From assembly GCA_964508185.1 (NCBI GenBank), contig CAZDSS010000045.1, forward strand, positions 1-20,472: 20,472 nucleotides of DNA, given 5' to 3'. The notes beneath the pieces are model-generated. The model saw nothing but the letters and a program-made list of their open reading frames with translations, ran no database searches and was not told the DNA's origin. Each line of letters begins with the position of its first letter. The stretch's first letter is position 1. This DNA is from CAZDSS01 sp964508185. GTDB lineage: Bacteria; Pseudomonadota; Alphaproteobacteria; Sphingomonadales; Govanellaceae. Position numbers and translations under genes: made by a program. This document shows positions 1 through 7,357 of this stretch, one piece after another.

Positions 1-36
1 ACCTTCGTGCCGGTTCGAGTCCGGCGGCGGGCACCA
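1..36 (+). tRNA. tRNA 3' end, class II, probably tRNA-Leu (partial)
   Basis: The T arm is clear: stem GCCGG (9-13), loop TTCGAGT (14-20), stem CCGGC (21-25). It is followed by the 3' acceptor strand GGCGGGC (26-32), discriminator A33 and an encoded CCA (34-36). Bases 1-8 look like the 3' side of a long variable arm. With an A discriminator this favours Leu over Ser (G) or a class I tRNA. The anticodon lies outside the window, so identity is an inference. Confidence 0.75.
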
Positions 37-48
37 GCGACAGGAACC

Positions 49-78
49 AAAAAAACGCCCCGCCGCGGGGCAGGGCGT
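49..78 (-). terminator. Rho-independent terminator of the C-C hydrolase gene
   Basis: Read on the minus strand, GCCCCG (71-66), loop CGG and CGGGGC (62-57) form a GC-only hairpin. One G then precedes seven T (55-49). It lies about 30 bp past the stop of the minus-strand hydrolase and also separates that gene from the tRNA. Confidence 0.8.
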
Positions 79-107
79 CAGGCTCGGGTCCCGCTCTGCT
101 CGGGACG

Positions 108-971
108 TCAGGCGGTGGCGGCGATGAAGCCGTCCACCAGTCCGTTGAACTTGTCCGCATGCTCCAGCTGGGCCCAGTGGCCGCAATGGTTGAACACCAT
201 GAGCGTGGCGTTGGGCATGAGCGCCGCCGTGCGCAGGCTGTGCTCCACCGGCACCACGCGGTCGTCGCGGCCATGGATGATGAGCGCCGGGATCCTGCAC
301 TGCTCCAGGGCATGGACCAGCTCGTCCCGCCCCACGGCATCGATATGCATGGAGGCGAGGCCCTTGAGGAAATACCGCAGATGGTCGGGATTGGCGCGCG
401 CGGCGGCGGCGCGCTGGGCGATCAGCTCGTCGGTCACGAAGGAGCTGTCATAGACCATGATCTCCACCAGCCGCCGCATGTTGGCCTCGCTCGGATCGCG
501 ATAGCTCTCGAACAGGATCTTCAATCCCTCGGTGAGCCCCACGGGCTGGTAGAAGAGCTGCGGGCCGCCGGGCGCGGGCGCGCCCATGGTGATGCAGTGG
601 CTGATGCGGTCGGGATGGAACGCCGCCAGCATCTGGGAGCCGATGCCGCCCATGGAATTGCCGACCACCGCCGCCCGGTCGAGCTTCAGCGCGTCCATGA
701 GGCCGACCACCACCTCCATGTTGACCGTGAAGCGGGCGCCCTTGTCGGGATCGAAGATGTCCGACTTGCCCCAGCCCGGGAAATCGGGGGCGATGACCCG
801 GTATTTCCGGCTCAGGACCTTGATGTTGGGCCCGAAATTGCTCCATGCGGTGGCGCCCGGCCCCGATCCGTGCAGCAGGATGACCGGATGGCCTTCCCCC
901 GCGTCATGATAGCGGATGCGCCAGTCGGCGACCTGGACGAATTTTTCCGTACCCTCTTCGGTGATTTCCAT
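108..971 (-). CDS. Alpha/beta hydrolase, meta-cleavage-product (C-C bond) hydrolase family
   Basis: The 287-aa product resembles the BphD/HsaD/TesD/CumD type of C-C hydrolase. These split 2-hydroxy-6-oxo-dienoate ring-fission products into an acid and a 2-hydroxypenta-2,4-dienoate in the cytosol. Visible features are the oxyanion-hole stretch LLHGSGPGA near residues 32-40, the nucleophile elbow GNSMGG with Ser106, the acid in HGRDDR (probably Asp237), and His265 in HCGHWAQLEH. An in-frame ATG at 1010 exists, but it lies inside the proposed -10 hexamer and lacks a ribosome site. The ATG at 971 matches the family's usual N-terminus, although its ribosome site is weak. The gene has its own promoter (1006-1069) and terminator. 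The exact substrate cannot be read; context favours a decarboxylated alkyl ring-fission product. Confidence 0.9.
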   Translation of the reverse strand: MEITEEGTEKFVQVADWRIRYHDAGEGHPVILLHGSGPGATAWSNFGPNIKVLSRKYRVIAPDFPGWGKSDIFDPDKGARFTVNMEVVVGLMDALKLDRAAVVGNSMGGIGSQMLAAFHPDRISHCITMGAPAPGGPQLFYQPVGLTEGLKILFESYRDPSEANMRRLVEIMVYDSSFVTDELIAQRAAAARANPDHLRYFLKGLASMHIDAVGRDELVHALEQCRIPALIIHGRDDRVVPVEHSLRTAALMPNATLMVFNHCGHWAQLEHADKFNGLVDGFIAATA

Positions 972-1005
972 GCTGTTCAACCCGCTTGTTCCATAACCTT
1001 GGGGC

Positions 1006-1069
1006 ACCATAGCCCCGGGACGCCCCGCAAGACTAAATGCTCACTGCAATCTCTGATGCAGGGTTGCAA
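1006..1069 (-). promoter_or_regulatory. Activator-type promoter of the hydrolase gene: TTGCA direct repeat plus -10
   Basis: On the minus strand TTGCA occurs at 1069-1065 and again at 1049-1045, exactly 20 bp apart. The -10-like TATGGT sits at 1011-1006, 38 bp from the start of the second repeat. No good -35 is seen, as expected for a promoter that needs an activator. Spacing and sequence match the promoter at 12285-12348. The half-site TGCA-N9-TA has the geometry of the XylS half-site (TGCAN6GGNTA). The AraC-type protein encoded at 5141 is the obvious candidate activator. The assignment is an inference from sequence only. Confidence 0.6.
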
Positions 1070-1089
1070 CGTCTGCGGGTCGCCCGCCG

Positions 1090-2355
1090 TCACGCCCGGG
1101 CGAGGGTCAGTTTCTGCCAGTGGGGATAGCGCCCGAGCGTCAGGAGGAAGAGGGGCGAGGTCACGAAGCACAGCGCCGCGATCCACAGGATGATGCGGTA
1201 GCTGCCCGTGACGTCGTGGGTATATCCGAAGACCGCCGGGGCGAGGCCCGCCGCCACCGTCCAGCCGATCCATTGCAGGGCATAGATCTGGCTGTAGCGC
1301 TTCAGCCCGAAATAGCGGGTGACGATATAGGGGATCATGTCGAATTCCGCGCCGGTCGCGAATCCGAACATGGCGACCGCGCAAAAGAGCAGCGGATAGT
1401 TCAGGGTGCCGGACGCAAGCACCGTGCAGGCGATGGCGGCGAGGGGAAAGAGGACGGCAGCCACCGCCGGGGCCCAGATGCGGTCGAGCGCGTAGCCCGC
1501 GGCGAGCCGCCCGACGATGAGCGTGCCGCCCATGACGCCGAGGAGGCTTGCGGCCTTGCCCGGCGACATCCCCTGGTCGGTGAGCAGGGGAATGAGATTG
1601 GGAATGGTGCCGGTGATCGCGAAGCCGAGCATCAGCGTCGTCACCATCAGCGCCCAGAAGCGGTAGCTGCCCAGCGCCTCGCGCACCTCCATCCCGATCT
1701 CGGCCTTGTCTTCCGCCGTCTCGTGACGGCCGACGGGCGCCGGGCGGTGGGGGGACGCGGGCAGGATCCAGTATGTGGCGGGAAGCGCGACGCCCGCGAC
1801 GATCGCGGCAAGCACCATGTATGCGGTGCGCCAGCCGAAGGCCTCGATCAGGCCGACGGTCACCGGCGGCAGGATGATGGCGGCAACCCCGCTGGCGCAG
1901 AGCGCGAGGGCGAGCGCCGTGCCGCGCCCGGCATCGAACCAGCCCGCGATCGCCCGGGTCCAGGTGATGGGACTCGTGCCGAGGGCGGTGAGCGACATGA
2001 CGAGCCAGATCGCGTACCAGGCCCAGAGCTTCGGCGGGCTCATGGCAAGGCAGAGAAGGCCGATGACGAGGGCGATCTGGGCGGCGATCGCAATGCGCCG
2101 CACGCCGTAGCGGTCGGTGAGCCATCCCGTCCCCCAGCCGCCGACGAGGGTCGCGAGCACGAGGAGGACGAGGGAGCCCTGAACCTCCGCCCGGGACCAG
2201 CCGAATTCCTGTTCGAGCGGAGCGACGAAGGCGCCGAGGGTATAGAGGGACAGCACATTGACCCCAAGGCCGAACCCGATCCCCGACACGAGGACCACGC
2301 GCCAGCCCCCGTCCTGCTTCATCTCCTGCGCGAAATCACTCCACCTTGCCGACAT
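1090..2355 (-). CDS. MFS transporter, probably for an aromatic or carboxylic acid
   Basis: The 421-aa protein has about twelve hydrophobic segments. It begins with a short cytosolic stretch, then a first membrane helix near residues 18-40, and carries the MFS loop 2-3 signature around GWGTGWLTDRYGVRR. It resembles the monocarboxylate/oxalate-formate-like branch of the superfamily, in the inner membrane. The start at 2355 is chosen because GGAG lies 8 nt upstream. An upstream in-frame ATG at 2496 would add 47 residues of low-complexity, Arg/Gly-rich sequence with no transporter character. It lies upstream of the C-C hydrolase on the same strand and divergent from the Rieske oxygenase operon, so uptake of the substrate or a related acid is likely. 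The substrate is not deducible. Confidence 0.88.
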   Translation of the reverse strand: MSARWSDFAQEMKQDGGWRVVLVSGIGFGLGVNVLSLYTLGAFVAPLEQEFGWSRAEVQGSLVLLVLATLVGGWGTGWLTDRYGVRRIAIAAQIALVIGLLCLAMSPPKLWAWYAIWLVMSLTALGTSPITWTRAIAGWFDAGRGTALALALCASGVAAIILPPVTVGLIEAFGWRTAYMVLAAIVAGVALPATYWILPASPHRPAPVGRHETAEDKAEIGMEVREALGSYRFWALMVTTLMLGFAITGTIPNLIPLLTDQGMSPGKAASLLGVMGGTLIVGRLAAGYALDRIWAPAVAAVLFPLAAIACTVLASGTLNYPLLFCAVAMFGFATGAEFDMIPYIVTRYFGLKRYSQIYALQWIGWTVAAGLAPAVFGYTHDVTGSYRIILWIAALCFVTSPLFLLTLGRYPHWQKLTLARA

Positions 2356-2744
2356 GACGGCTCCAACCCCCCGAACTTGTCTTGCCTCAGATACTGGCAC
2401 CCGGCCGCTTGCGGGTCCATGCTCCATGAAAATGCCGCGCGATCCGCGACCTCCTCCGGTCACAGTTAGGCATGGCCCCGGGCATCGGGCCCGCATCTGA
2501 GCGCAGTGGTTTTTCTCTCACTCACAAAATGCCCGGGGGCGGCGGCGAAGACGGACTCCCCGCGGCCGCCTTGCGCCGCTGCCCGCCTCACATGCCCCCC
2601 AGCGATAGGATTTTGGTGCCAGCGCAATGGAACCGCCGGAAGGCCGCGCCCCAAATTGACAAGGCGGGACCCGGATGCAACCACAGGAAAAGCGCGAACA
2701 CCACGCGAGCTTCTGGTCACACAGCCATAGAGGGCGCATCTATC
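2356..2744. promoter_or_regulatory. Divergent 389-bp intergenic region between MFS and Rieske genes
   Basis: No gene is supported here. It must hold promoters for both flanking genes. TTGACA at 2656-2661 is a perfect -35 hexamer, but no -10 stands 16-18 bp later. TGCA-N6-GGAAA (2676-2690) matches the XylS half-site consensus TGCAN6GGNTA at seven of eight fixed positions. ACCAC recurs at 2680 and 2700, a 20-bp period. TATCAT (2741-2746) overlaps the oxygenase start codon and would give a leaderless message, so it is doubtful as a -10. Specific promoter calls are low confidence. Confidence 0.4.
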
Positions 2745-4019
2745 ATGTCCAATCGAGTGGAATATATTCGGATCGATCCGTCGCGGGGCTCATTCCGCGT
2801 GAACCAGCGGGTCTTTGCGGATCAGGCGATCTTCGACGAAGAGCTGCGCCGCGTGTTCGACAAGGTCTGGCTCTATGTCGGACATGAGACGGAGCTGCCG
2901 GAGCGCAACACCCATCTGATCCGCACCATCGCCGGGCGCCCGCTCATCCTCTCGCGGGACGGCGACGGGGAGCTGCATTGCTTCCTCAATGTCTGCCCCC
3001 ATCGGGGCGCGCAGATCGTGCGCGAGAAGAAGGGCAAGGGCAAGACCTTCACCTGCATCTATCACGGCTGGTCCTGGAACGGTAAGGGCGAGCTCATCCA
3101 TCTTCAGGGCGAGGACGGCTTCTGCGCCAACTTCAATGCCTGCGGCGAGGTGAACCTGCGGGCTGTGCCACGCTTCGACAGCTATCGCGGCCTGTGCTTC
3201 GTGTCCTTCAATCCCGACATCATGGACCTCGAGGATTATCTCGCGGGGGCGAAGGACTATATCGACCTCATCATGGACCAGTCCGACCAGCCCATGGAGG
3301 TGGTGGGCGGCACGCAGGAATACAGCGTGCGCAGCAACTGGAAGGCCTTGGCCGAGAACAGCATCGACATCTATCACGGGCCGAACACCCATCCGAGCTA
3401 TGTGGACTATCTGATGAACCAGATGCCGGGTGTGGTGCCGGATCTTTCAACCCCCCACGGCCATGTGGCGGATCTCGGCAACGGCCACGGCGTCGCCGAA
3501 TATCACGGCCCCTGGGGGCGGCCGGTCGCGGACTGGAAGCCGTCCCTGAGCGAAGACATCAAGCCGCAGATCGAGGCCAAGATGCAGGAGCTCGAAGCCC
3601 GCCTCGGCAAGGAGCGGGCGGAGCGGGTCGCCAAGAACAGCTTCAATCTTCTGATCTTCCCGAACCTCGTGCTGCTCAACATCCACACCGTGGCGATCCG
3701 CCTCTTCCAGCCGGTGCGCACCAACTACATGGACACCTTCATGTGGATACTCGCGCCCAAGGGGGAAAGCGACGAGATGCGGCGTCTCCGCCTCCATAAC
3801 GGCCTCGAGTTCCTGGGCGCCGCGGGCTTCGCCAATCCCGACGACATCGAGGTGCTGGAGACCTGTCAGGCGAGCTTCGAGCTGAGCCGGCGCGAGGAAC
3901 TGTGGAACGAAATCTCCAAGGGGATGAACCGCGAAGGCCAGGAACACTGGATGGACGAGGGCCACATGCGGGCCTTCTGGCGGGAATGGAATCGTCTTAT
4001 GACCCAGGGGGGCAAGTGA
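2745..4019 (+). CDS. Rieske ring-hydroxylating dioxygenase, alpha (large) subunit
   Basis: The 424-aa product is the catalytic subunit of a three-component aromatic dioxygenase. These insert both atoms of O2 to give a cis-dihydrodiol. The Rieske [2Fe-2S] motif is Cys84-x-His86 and Cys104-x2-His107. The mononuclear iron site is seen in NWKALAENSIDIYHGPNTH: bridging Asp208, His211, His216, with the third ligand likely Asp366 or Asp367. The frame stays open upstream to 2472, but the family N-terminus fits ATG 2745, with AGAGGG about 10 nt upstream. The beta subunit follows 2 bp after the stop. The sequence looks closest in style to benzoate/p-cumate-type oxygenases that accept carboxylated rings, but the substrate is an inference. 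Confidence 0.95.
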   Translation: MSNRVEYIRIDPSRGSFRVNQRVFADQAIFDEELRRVFDKVWLYVGHETELPERNTHLIRTIAGRPLILSRDGDGELHCFLNVCPHRGAQIVREKKGKGKTFTCIYHGWSWNGKGELIHLQGEDGFCANFNACGEVNLRAVPRFDSYRGLCFVSFNPDIMDLEDYLAGAKDYIDLIMDQSDQPMEVVGGTQEYSVRSNWKALAENSIDIYHGPNTHPSYVDYLMNQMPGVVPDLSTPHGHVADLGNGHGVAEYHGPWGRPVADWKPSLSEDIKPQIEAKMQELEARLGKERAERVAKNSFNLLIFPNLVLLNIHTVAIRLFQPVRTNYMDTFMWILAPKGESDEMRRLRLHNGLEFLGAAGFANPDDIEVLETCQASFELSRREELWNEISKGMNREGQEHWMDEGHMRAFWREWNRLMTQGGK

Positions 4020-4021
4020 GC

Positions 4022-4513
4022 ATGGATCTGACACAGCTGACGCGCCAGGATGTGGAGGACTTCCTCTATTACGAAGCCGAGCTGCTCGACAACTGGCGCA
4101 TGCTCGAATGGCGGGAGCTTCTGGTCGAGGACTGCGAATATCATGTGCCGGCCATCGACGCCGCCGCCGACGCATCGCCCGACAAGGCGCTGTTCTATAT
4201 CGCCGACGACGGCTTCCGCCTGACGGAGCGGGTGAAGCGCCTGATGAAGAAGACCTGTCACGCGGAATATCCGCGCACCAAGGTGCTGCATACCCTGTCC
4301 AACATTCGGCTCGTGGAGAAGTCGGCGGAAAAGGCGCGGGCCACCGCCTGCTTCGTCACCTATCGCCACCAGCGGGGGAACCAGGACGTCTATGTGGGCC
4401 GGCACGAATATGAATTCGTCTCCGATCAGGGCAAGCTGAAGATCAGGAAGAAGGTCTCGCGCCTGCATATGGAGGCGCTCCGGCCCCATGGCCGGATCAC
4501 CATCATCCTCTGA
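4022..4513 (+). CDS. Ring-hydroxylating dioxygenase, beta (small) subunit
   Basis: The 163-aa protein has the length and composition of the SnoaL/NTF2-fold small subunits that pack with Rieske alpha subunits as alpha3beta3. Typical features are the N-terminal DVEDFLYYEAELLDNWRMLEW helix pair (acidic-aromatic), the YHVPA segment and a C-terminal strand ending in RITIIL. It carries no metal site and mainly serves structure. ATG 4022 is preceded by AGGGGGG at 9 nt. A GTG at 4016 is too close to that site. It begins 2 bp after the alpha stop, so the two are translationally linked. The small subunit normally appears only beside its own large subunit, which supports a complete oxygenase. Confidence 0.93.
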   Translation: MDLTQLTRQDVEDFLYYEAELLDNWRMLEWRELLVEDCEYHVPAIDAAADASPDKALFYIADDGFRLTERVKRLMKKTCHAEYPRTKVLHTLSNIRLVEKSAEKARATACFVTYRHQRGNQDVYVGRHEYEFVSDQGKLKIRKKVSRLHMEALRPHGRITIIL

Positions 4514-4541
4514 GTAAATCTGTGAACATGGAAGGACGCTA

Positions 4542-4871
4542 GTGATCGGATCGAAGATGCTGTTGCGCGTTTGTGCCTGCGACGACCTCCAGAGCGGGGA
4601 GATGACGACCTTCACGGGTTACAGGGAACCCATCGCCGTCTATCGCGTCGGCGACGAATTCTACGCCACCGCCGACCTTTGCACCCACGGCAAGTCCTCC
4701 CTTTCCGAGGAAGGGGAGCTTGACGGCTACGAGATCGAATGCGGCTGGCATTTCGGCCGCTTCGACATCCGCACGGGCGACGTCAAGGCCATGCCCTGCA
4801 CCCAGCCGCTGAAGACCTACCCCGTGACCATTCAGGACGGCGCGGTCTTCGTGGAGGTGGAGGAAGGATAA
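4542..4871 (+). CDS. Rieske-type ferredoxin of the dioxygenase system
   Basis: The 109-aa protein carries the Rieske [2Fe-2S] motif Cys47-x-His49-x17-Cys67-x2-His70 (CTH and CGWH). It ends soon after the second motif, as do the biphenyl/naphthalene-dioxygenase ferredoxins. It should shuttle single electrons from the NADH-dependent reductase to the oxygenase. The start is GTG 4542, with AAGGA 5 nt upstream; ATG 4557 is an alternative. It is the third gene of the oxygenase operon, 28 bp after the beta subunit, and is followed by a terminator. The matching reductase is not here but on the other strand at 6155-7357. Confidence 0.93.
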   Translation: MIGSKMLLRVCACDDLQSGEMTTFTGYREPIAVYRVGDEFYATADLCTHGKSSLSEEGELDGYEIECGWHFGRFDIRTGDVKAMPCTQPLKTYPVTIQDGAVFVEVEEG

Positions 4872-4923
4872 CACCCTCGGCCGGTCGCGGTCCTTCCATG
4901 GATCCCTTTATGCGCAGATGAGG

Positions 4924-4963
4924 GCAGCCGTTCCGCCGGGGTGCGGGACGGCTGCGTCCTTTT
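4924..4963 (+). terminator. Rho-independent terminator of the Rieske operon
   Basis: A 13-bp stem (4924-4936 with 4943-4955, one G-T wobble) encloses a six-base loop. GTCC and TTTT (4960-4963) follow. It stands about 50 bp after the ferredoxin stop and well before the AraC promoter. Confidence 0.8.
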
Positions 4964-5067
4964 GCGCGCCCCAGGCCCGCTGTTTGCGGAAAGCGCAGTT
5001 CCTGTGCCTCCGGCGCAACAACATACGCCCGCGCGGAAAAGCTTGGAAAACTGCCCTTTCTGGCTGC

Positions 5068-5079
5068 TGAACGCGTTCA
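5068..5079. promoter_or_regulatory. Palindromic operator candidate TGAACGCGTTCA upstream of the AraC-type gene
   Basis: This is a perfect 12-bp palindrome. The flanked form GCTGAACGCGTTCA differs by one base from the sequence at 12197-12210, over the ior promoter. It lies just upstream of the proposed -35 of the AraC gene. TetR-family operators often have this compact inverted form, and the TetR protein encoded at 7347-8015 is a candidate binder. Confidence 0.5.
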
Positions 5080-5087
5080 TTATCTCC

Positions 5088-5116
5088 TTGGAGGAACCGG
5101 ACCATTCTGGTATGTT
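5088..5116 (+). promoter_or_regulatory. Sigma70-like promoter of the AraC-type regulator
   Basis: TTGGAG (5088-5093) and TATGTT (5111-5116) stand 17 bp apart, each matching consensus at four of six bases. Transcription would start near 5123. This leaves a short leader that contains the strong ribosome site GGGAGGAGG (5126-5134). Confidence 0.5.
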
Positions 5117-5140
5117 TTTCATCAAGGGAGGAGGACCAAC

Positions 5141-6142
5141 ATGCTGGAACATGCACCCTTGATGCCGTCGCTGGGCAAGGTCGCCTTCGCCACGAACAAG
5201 TTCAGCGAAGCGCGCCGCTACAGCGAGCAGATCACGCTTCCCTACGAGATCATCGCCCATTCCCTGAAGTCGGACGTGAACCTGGTTCACGCCCAGCGCA
5301 AGATCGAGCACATCACCTTCGACCAGATCGAGGTCACCTGCGCGGGCAGCTTCGACGTGGCGGCGCCGCGCCTCGGCGACCGCTATCTCCTGCAGTTCAA
5401 CGCCCATGGCGAATGTCTGGTGCGTCAGGGCGGGAGCAACTATCTCGCCCGGCCGGGATCGGTCTTCGTCATCAATCCCGAAGCGGAATCCCTCAAGTCC
5501 TGGTACAGCGGCTGCAAGCAGCTGATGGTCTGGATCAAGAAATCGGCGCTGGAACGGGTGCTGCAGCGTGAGATCGGCTACGACATGGACCGGCCGCTCA
5601 TCTTCGACTGGCCGGGGACCGAGCATGTCATGAGCAATCTCGCCTTCTGGCACCGGGTGGCGGCGATCCTCATGCAGCTCAAGGAATGCGAGGAGCAGCC
5701 GTCACACTGGCGCTTCATCCGCGGGCTCGAGCATCTCTTTCTCCTCGACGTGCTCACCACCATTCCCAACAACTACAGCGAGGATCTGAACCGCACCGAA
5801 AACTTCGTCGCGCCCTATTACGTGCGGCGGGTGGAGCGGTTCCTGGAAGCGAACCTGCGCGAGCCCATCACCATGGAAGACATCTACGAGGTCGCCGGCG
5901 TCAGCCCGCGCGCCCTGTTCTACGGCTTCCGCCAGTTCCGGCGCACCACGCCCATGGCGCTCCTGAAGAAGATGCGGCTGGAGCTTGCGCGCAAGGAACT
6001 GCTGATCGCGGCGCGCGAAGGCGGCTCGGTCACCGAGATCGCCATCAATTGCGGCTTCCAGAATCTCAGCATGTTCTCCCGCGAGTACAAGGCGCGGTTC
6101 GGCGAGGCGCCGTCGGACACCTTGCGGCGCGGCATCAGCTAG
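5141..6142 (+). CDS. AraC/XylS-family transcriptional activator
   Basis: The 333-aa protein has a XylS-like layout: an N-terminal ligand-sensing region (about residues 20-200, AraC-binding-like beta-barrel type) and a C-terminal double helix-turn-helix. The first HTH is near residues 244-262 (MEDIYEVAGVSPRALFYGF) and the second near 297-325 (VTEIAINCGFQNLSMFSREY). Proteins of this group usually bind an aromatic acid and activate a catabolic promoter through direct repeats. The start ATG 5141 has a very strong ribosome site 6 nt upstream. It sits between the oxygenase operon and the convergent ior/reductase operon, and is the best candidate to bind the TTGCA repeats at 1045-1069 and 12285-12309. 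It may itself be controlled through the palindrome at 5068. The ligand is unknown. Confidence 0.92.
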   Translation: MLEHAPLMPSLGKVAFATNKFSEARRYSEQITLPYEIIAHSLKSDVNLVHAQRKIEHITFDQIEVTCAGSFDVAAPRLGDRYLLQFNAHGECLVRQGGSNYLARPGSVFVINPEAESLKSWYSGCKQLMVWIKKSALERVLQREIGYDMDRPLIFDWPGTEHVMSNLAFWHRVAAILMQLKECEEQPSHWRFIRGLEHLFLLDVLTTIPNNYSEDLNRTENFVAPYYVRRVERFLEANLREPITMEDIYEVAGVSPRALFYGFRQFRRTTPMALLKKMRLELARKELLIAAREGGSVTEIAINCGFQNLSMFSREYKARFGEAPSDTLRRGIS

Positions 6143-6154
6143 GCCGCGCCCCCA

Positions 6155-7357
6155 TCACGCCGGAAGGGCGGCGCGGAGATCGAAGGTCTCGTCCATCACC
6201 TGTTCGGGCGTGAGCGCCGTGTCCAGAATGAGCCGGCGCGCCACGCGCTGGTCCTTGGGCCGGTTCACGGATTCGACGCTGACCAGTTTCCCGTCCCGCC
6301 AGGCAAAGACGGAGAAGGAGTTGTCCGCCGGATTCCCACGTACCGCAACGCGGTCATGGTCCTGGCTGATACCGGCGATCGCAATCCGCGCGTCATACTG
6401 GTCCGACCAGAAGGTCGGAAGGCTTTCATAGGGCCGCTCCCGGCCCATGATGGTCTCGGCCGCGACCACCGCCTGATCGCCCGCATTCTGCACGGATTCA
6501 AGCCGGAACGGCGACCGGGGGCCATAGACATTGGGATGGCGGCTGCAATCCCCGATCGCGAGGATATGGGGATCGCTCGTGCGCATGAAGGCGTCCACGA
6601 GGATCCCGTCGTCGCAGGCAAGGCCCGCCTGCTCCGCAAGCTCCGAATTGGGCAGAGCGCCGACGCCGACGATCACGGCGTCCGCCGCAAGGAACGTCCC
6701 GTCCCGCAGCGTGACGCCTTGCGGAGATGCATCGGCGACAATCGCGCCGACCATCAGCTCCACCCCCTGCCGCAGATGAAGGTGGCGGAGATAATCGGAA
6801 AGGGCATTTGTCGCCGCGCGGGCAAGGAGCCGCTCCTGCGCTTCGACCACGGTCACGGCGCGGCCGAGCGTCCGCAGCGCGGATGCGACCTCAAGCCCGA
6901 TGAAGCCGCCGCCGATCACCACCGCGCGGGTGATCGCGGGAAGCCGCGCCTTGAGCGCGAGGCAATCATCGAGGCAGGTGAGATAGAAGGGCCGCGCCCT
7001 GTCAATCCCGGCAAGGCGGCGCGGGCGGCTTCCGGTCGCGAGAACCAGCTTGCCGTAGCCGAGCGTGGCGCCGTCCTCAAGCCGCACCTTCCTGGCGTCG
7101 GGCGAAATCGCCGCGACGCGCTGGCCCTGCAGGAGGATGACATCCAGGGCCGCAGCATCGAGCCCGAGGGAGAGCGCATCCATCCCGCAGGCATCGAGCA
7201 GGAAATCCTTGGTGAGCGGCGGGCGCTGATAGGGAGCATGCGGCTCGTCGCCGACGAGGCATATGGCGCCGTCGAAGCCCGATCGCCTCAGATGCTGGAC
7301 GAGGGCGACACCCCCATGGCCCGCGCCGACGACCACGATGTCGTATTCAGCCGACAT
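6155..7357 (-). CDS. FAD/NADH-dependent ferredoxin reductase of the dioxygenase system
   Basis: The 400-aa protein is a glutathione-reductase-fold flavoprotein. The FAD dinucleotide motif GAGHGG is at residues 11-16. The second Rossmann motif GGGFIG, for NAD(P)H, is at 149-154. The FAD-ribityl motif AIGD is at 267-270. Its length matches the BphA4/ToxA4-type reductases that pass electrons from NADH to a Rieske ferredoxin. It is the last gene of the minus-strand ior operon, and its start overlaps the TetR stop by 11 bp. It converges on the AraC gene with only 12 bp between stops. It is the only visible reductase partner for the ferredoxin at 4542, so the electron chain is split between two operons. 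It could also serve another oxygenase elsewhere. Confidence 0.9.
   Translation of the reverse strand: MSAEYDIVVVGAGHGGVALVQHLRRSGFDGAICLVGDEPHAPYQRPPLTKDFLLDACGMDALSLGLDAAALDVILLQGQRVAAISPDARKVRLEDGATLGYGKLVLATGSRPRRLAGIDRARPFYLTCLDDCLALKARLPAITRAVVIGGGFIGLEVASALRTLGRAVTVVEAQERLLARAATNALSDYLRHLHLRQGVELMVGAIVADASPQGVTLRDGTFLAADAVIVGVGALPNSELAEQAGLACDDGILVDAFMRTSDPHILAIGDCSRHPNVYGPRSPFRLESVQNAGDQAVVAAETIMGRERPYESLPTFWSDQYDARIAIAGISQDHDRVAVRGNPADNSFSVFAWRDGKLVSVESVNRPKDQRVARRLILDTALTPEQVMDETFDLRAALPA

Noticed and set aside
2656..2684. Sigma70 promoter from the perfect TTGACA at 2656.
   Set aside because: At spacings of 16-18 bp the sequences are CAACCA, AACCAC and ACCACA, none like a -10.
6144..6176. 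Terminator between the convergent AraC and reductase genes.
   Set aside because: CCGCGCC and GGCGCGG can pair over a 19-base loop, but the loop is long, the 3' arm lies in the reductase gene and no T run follows.
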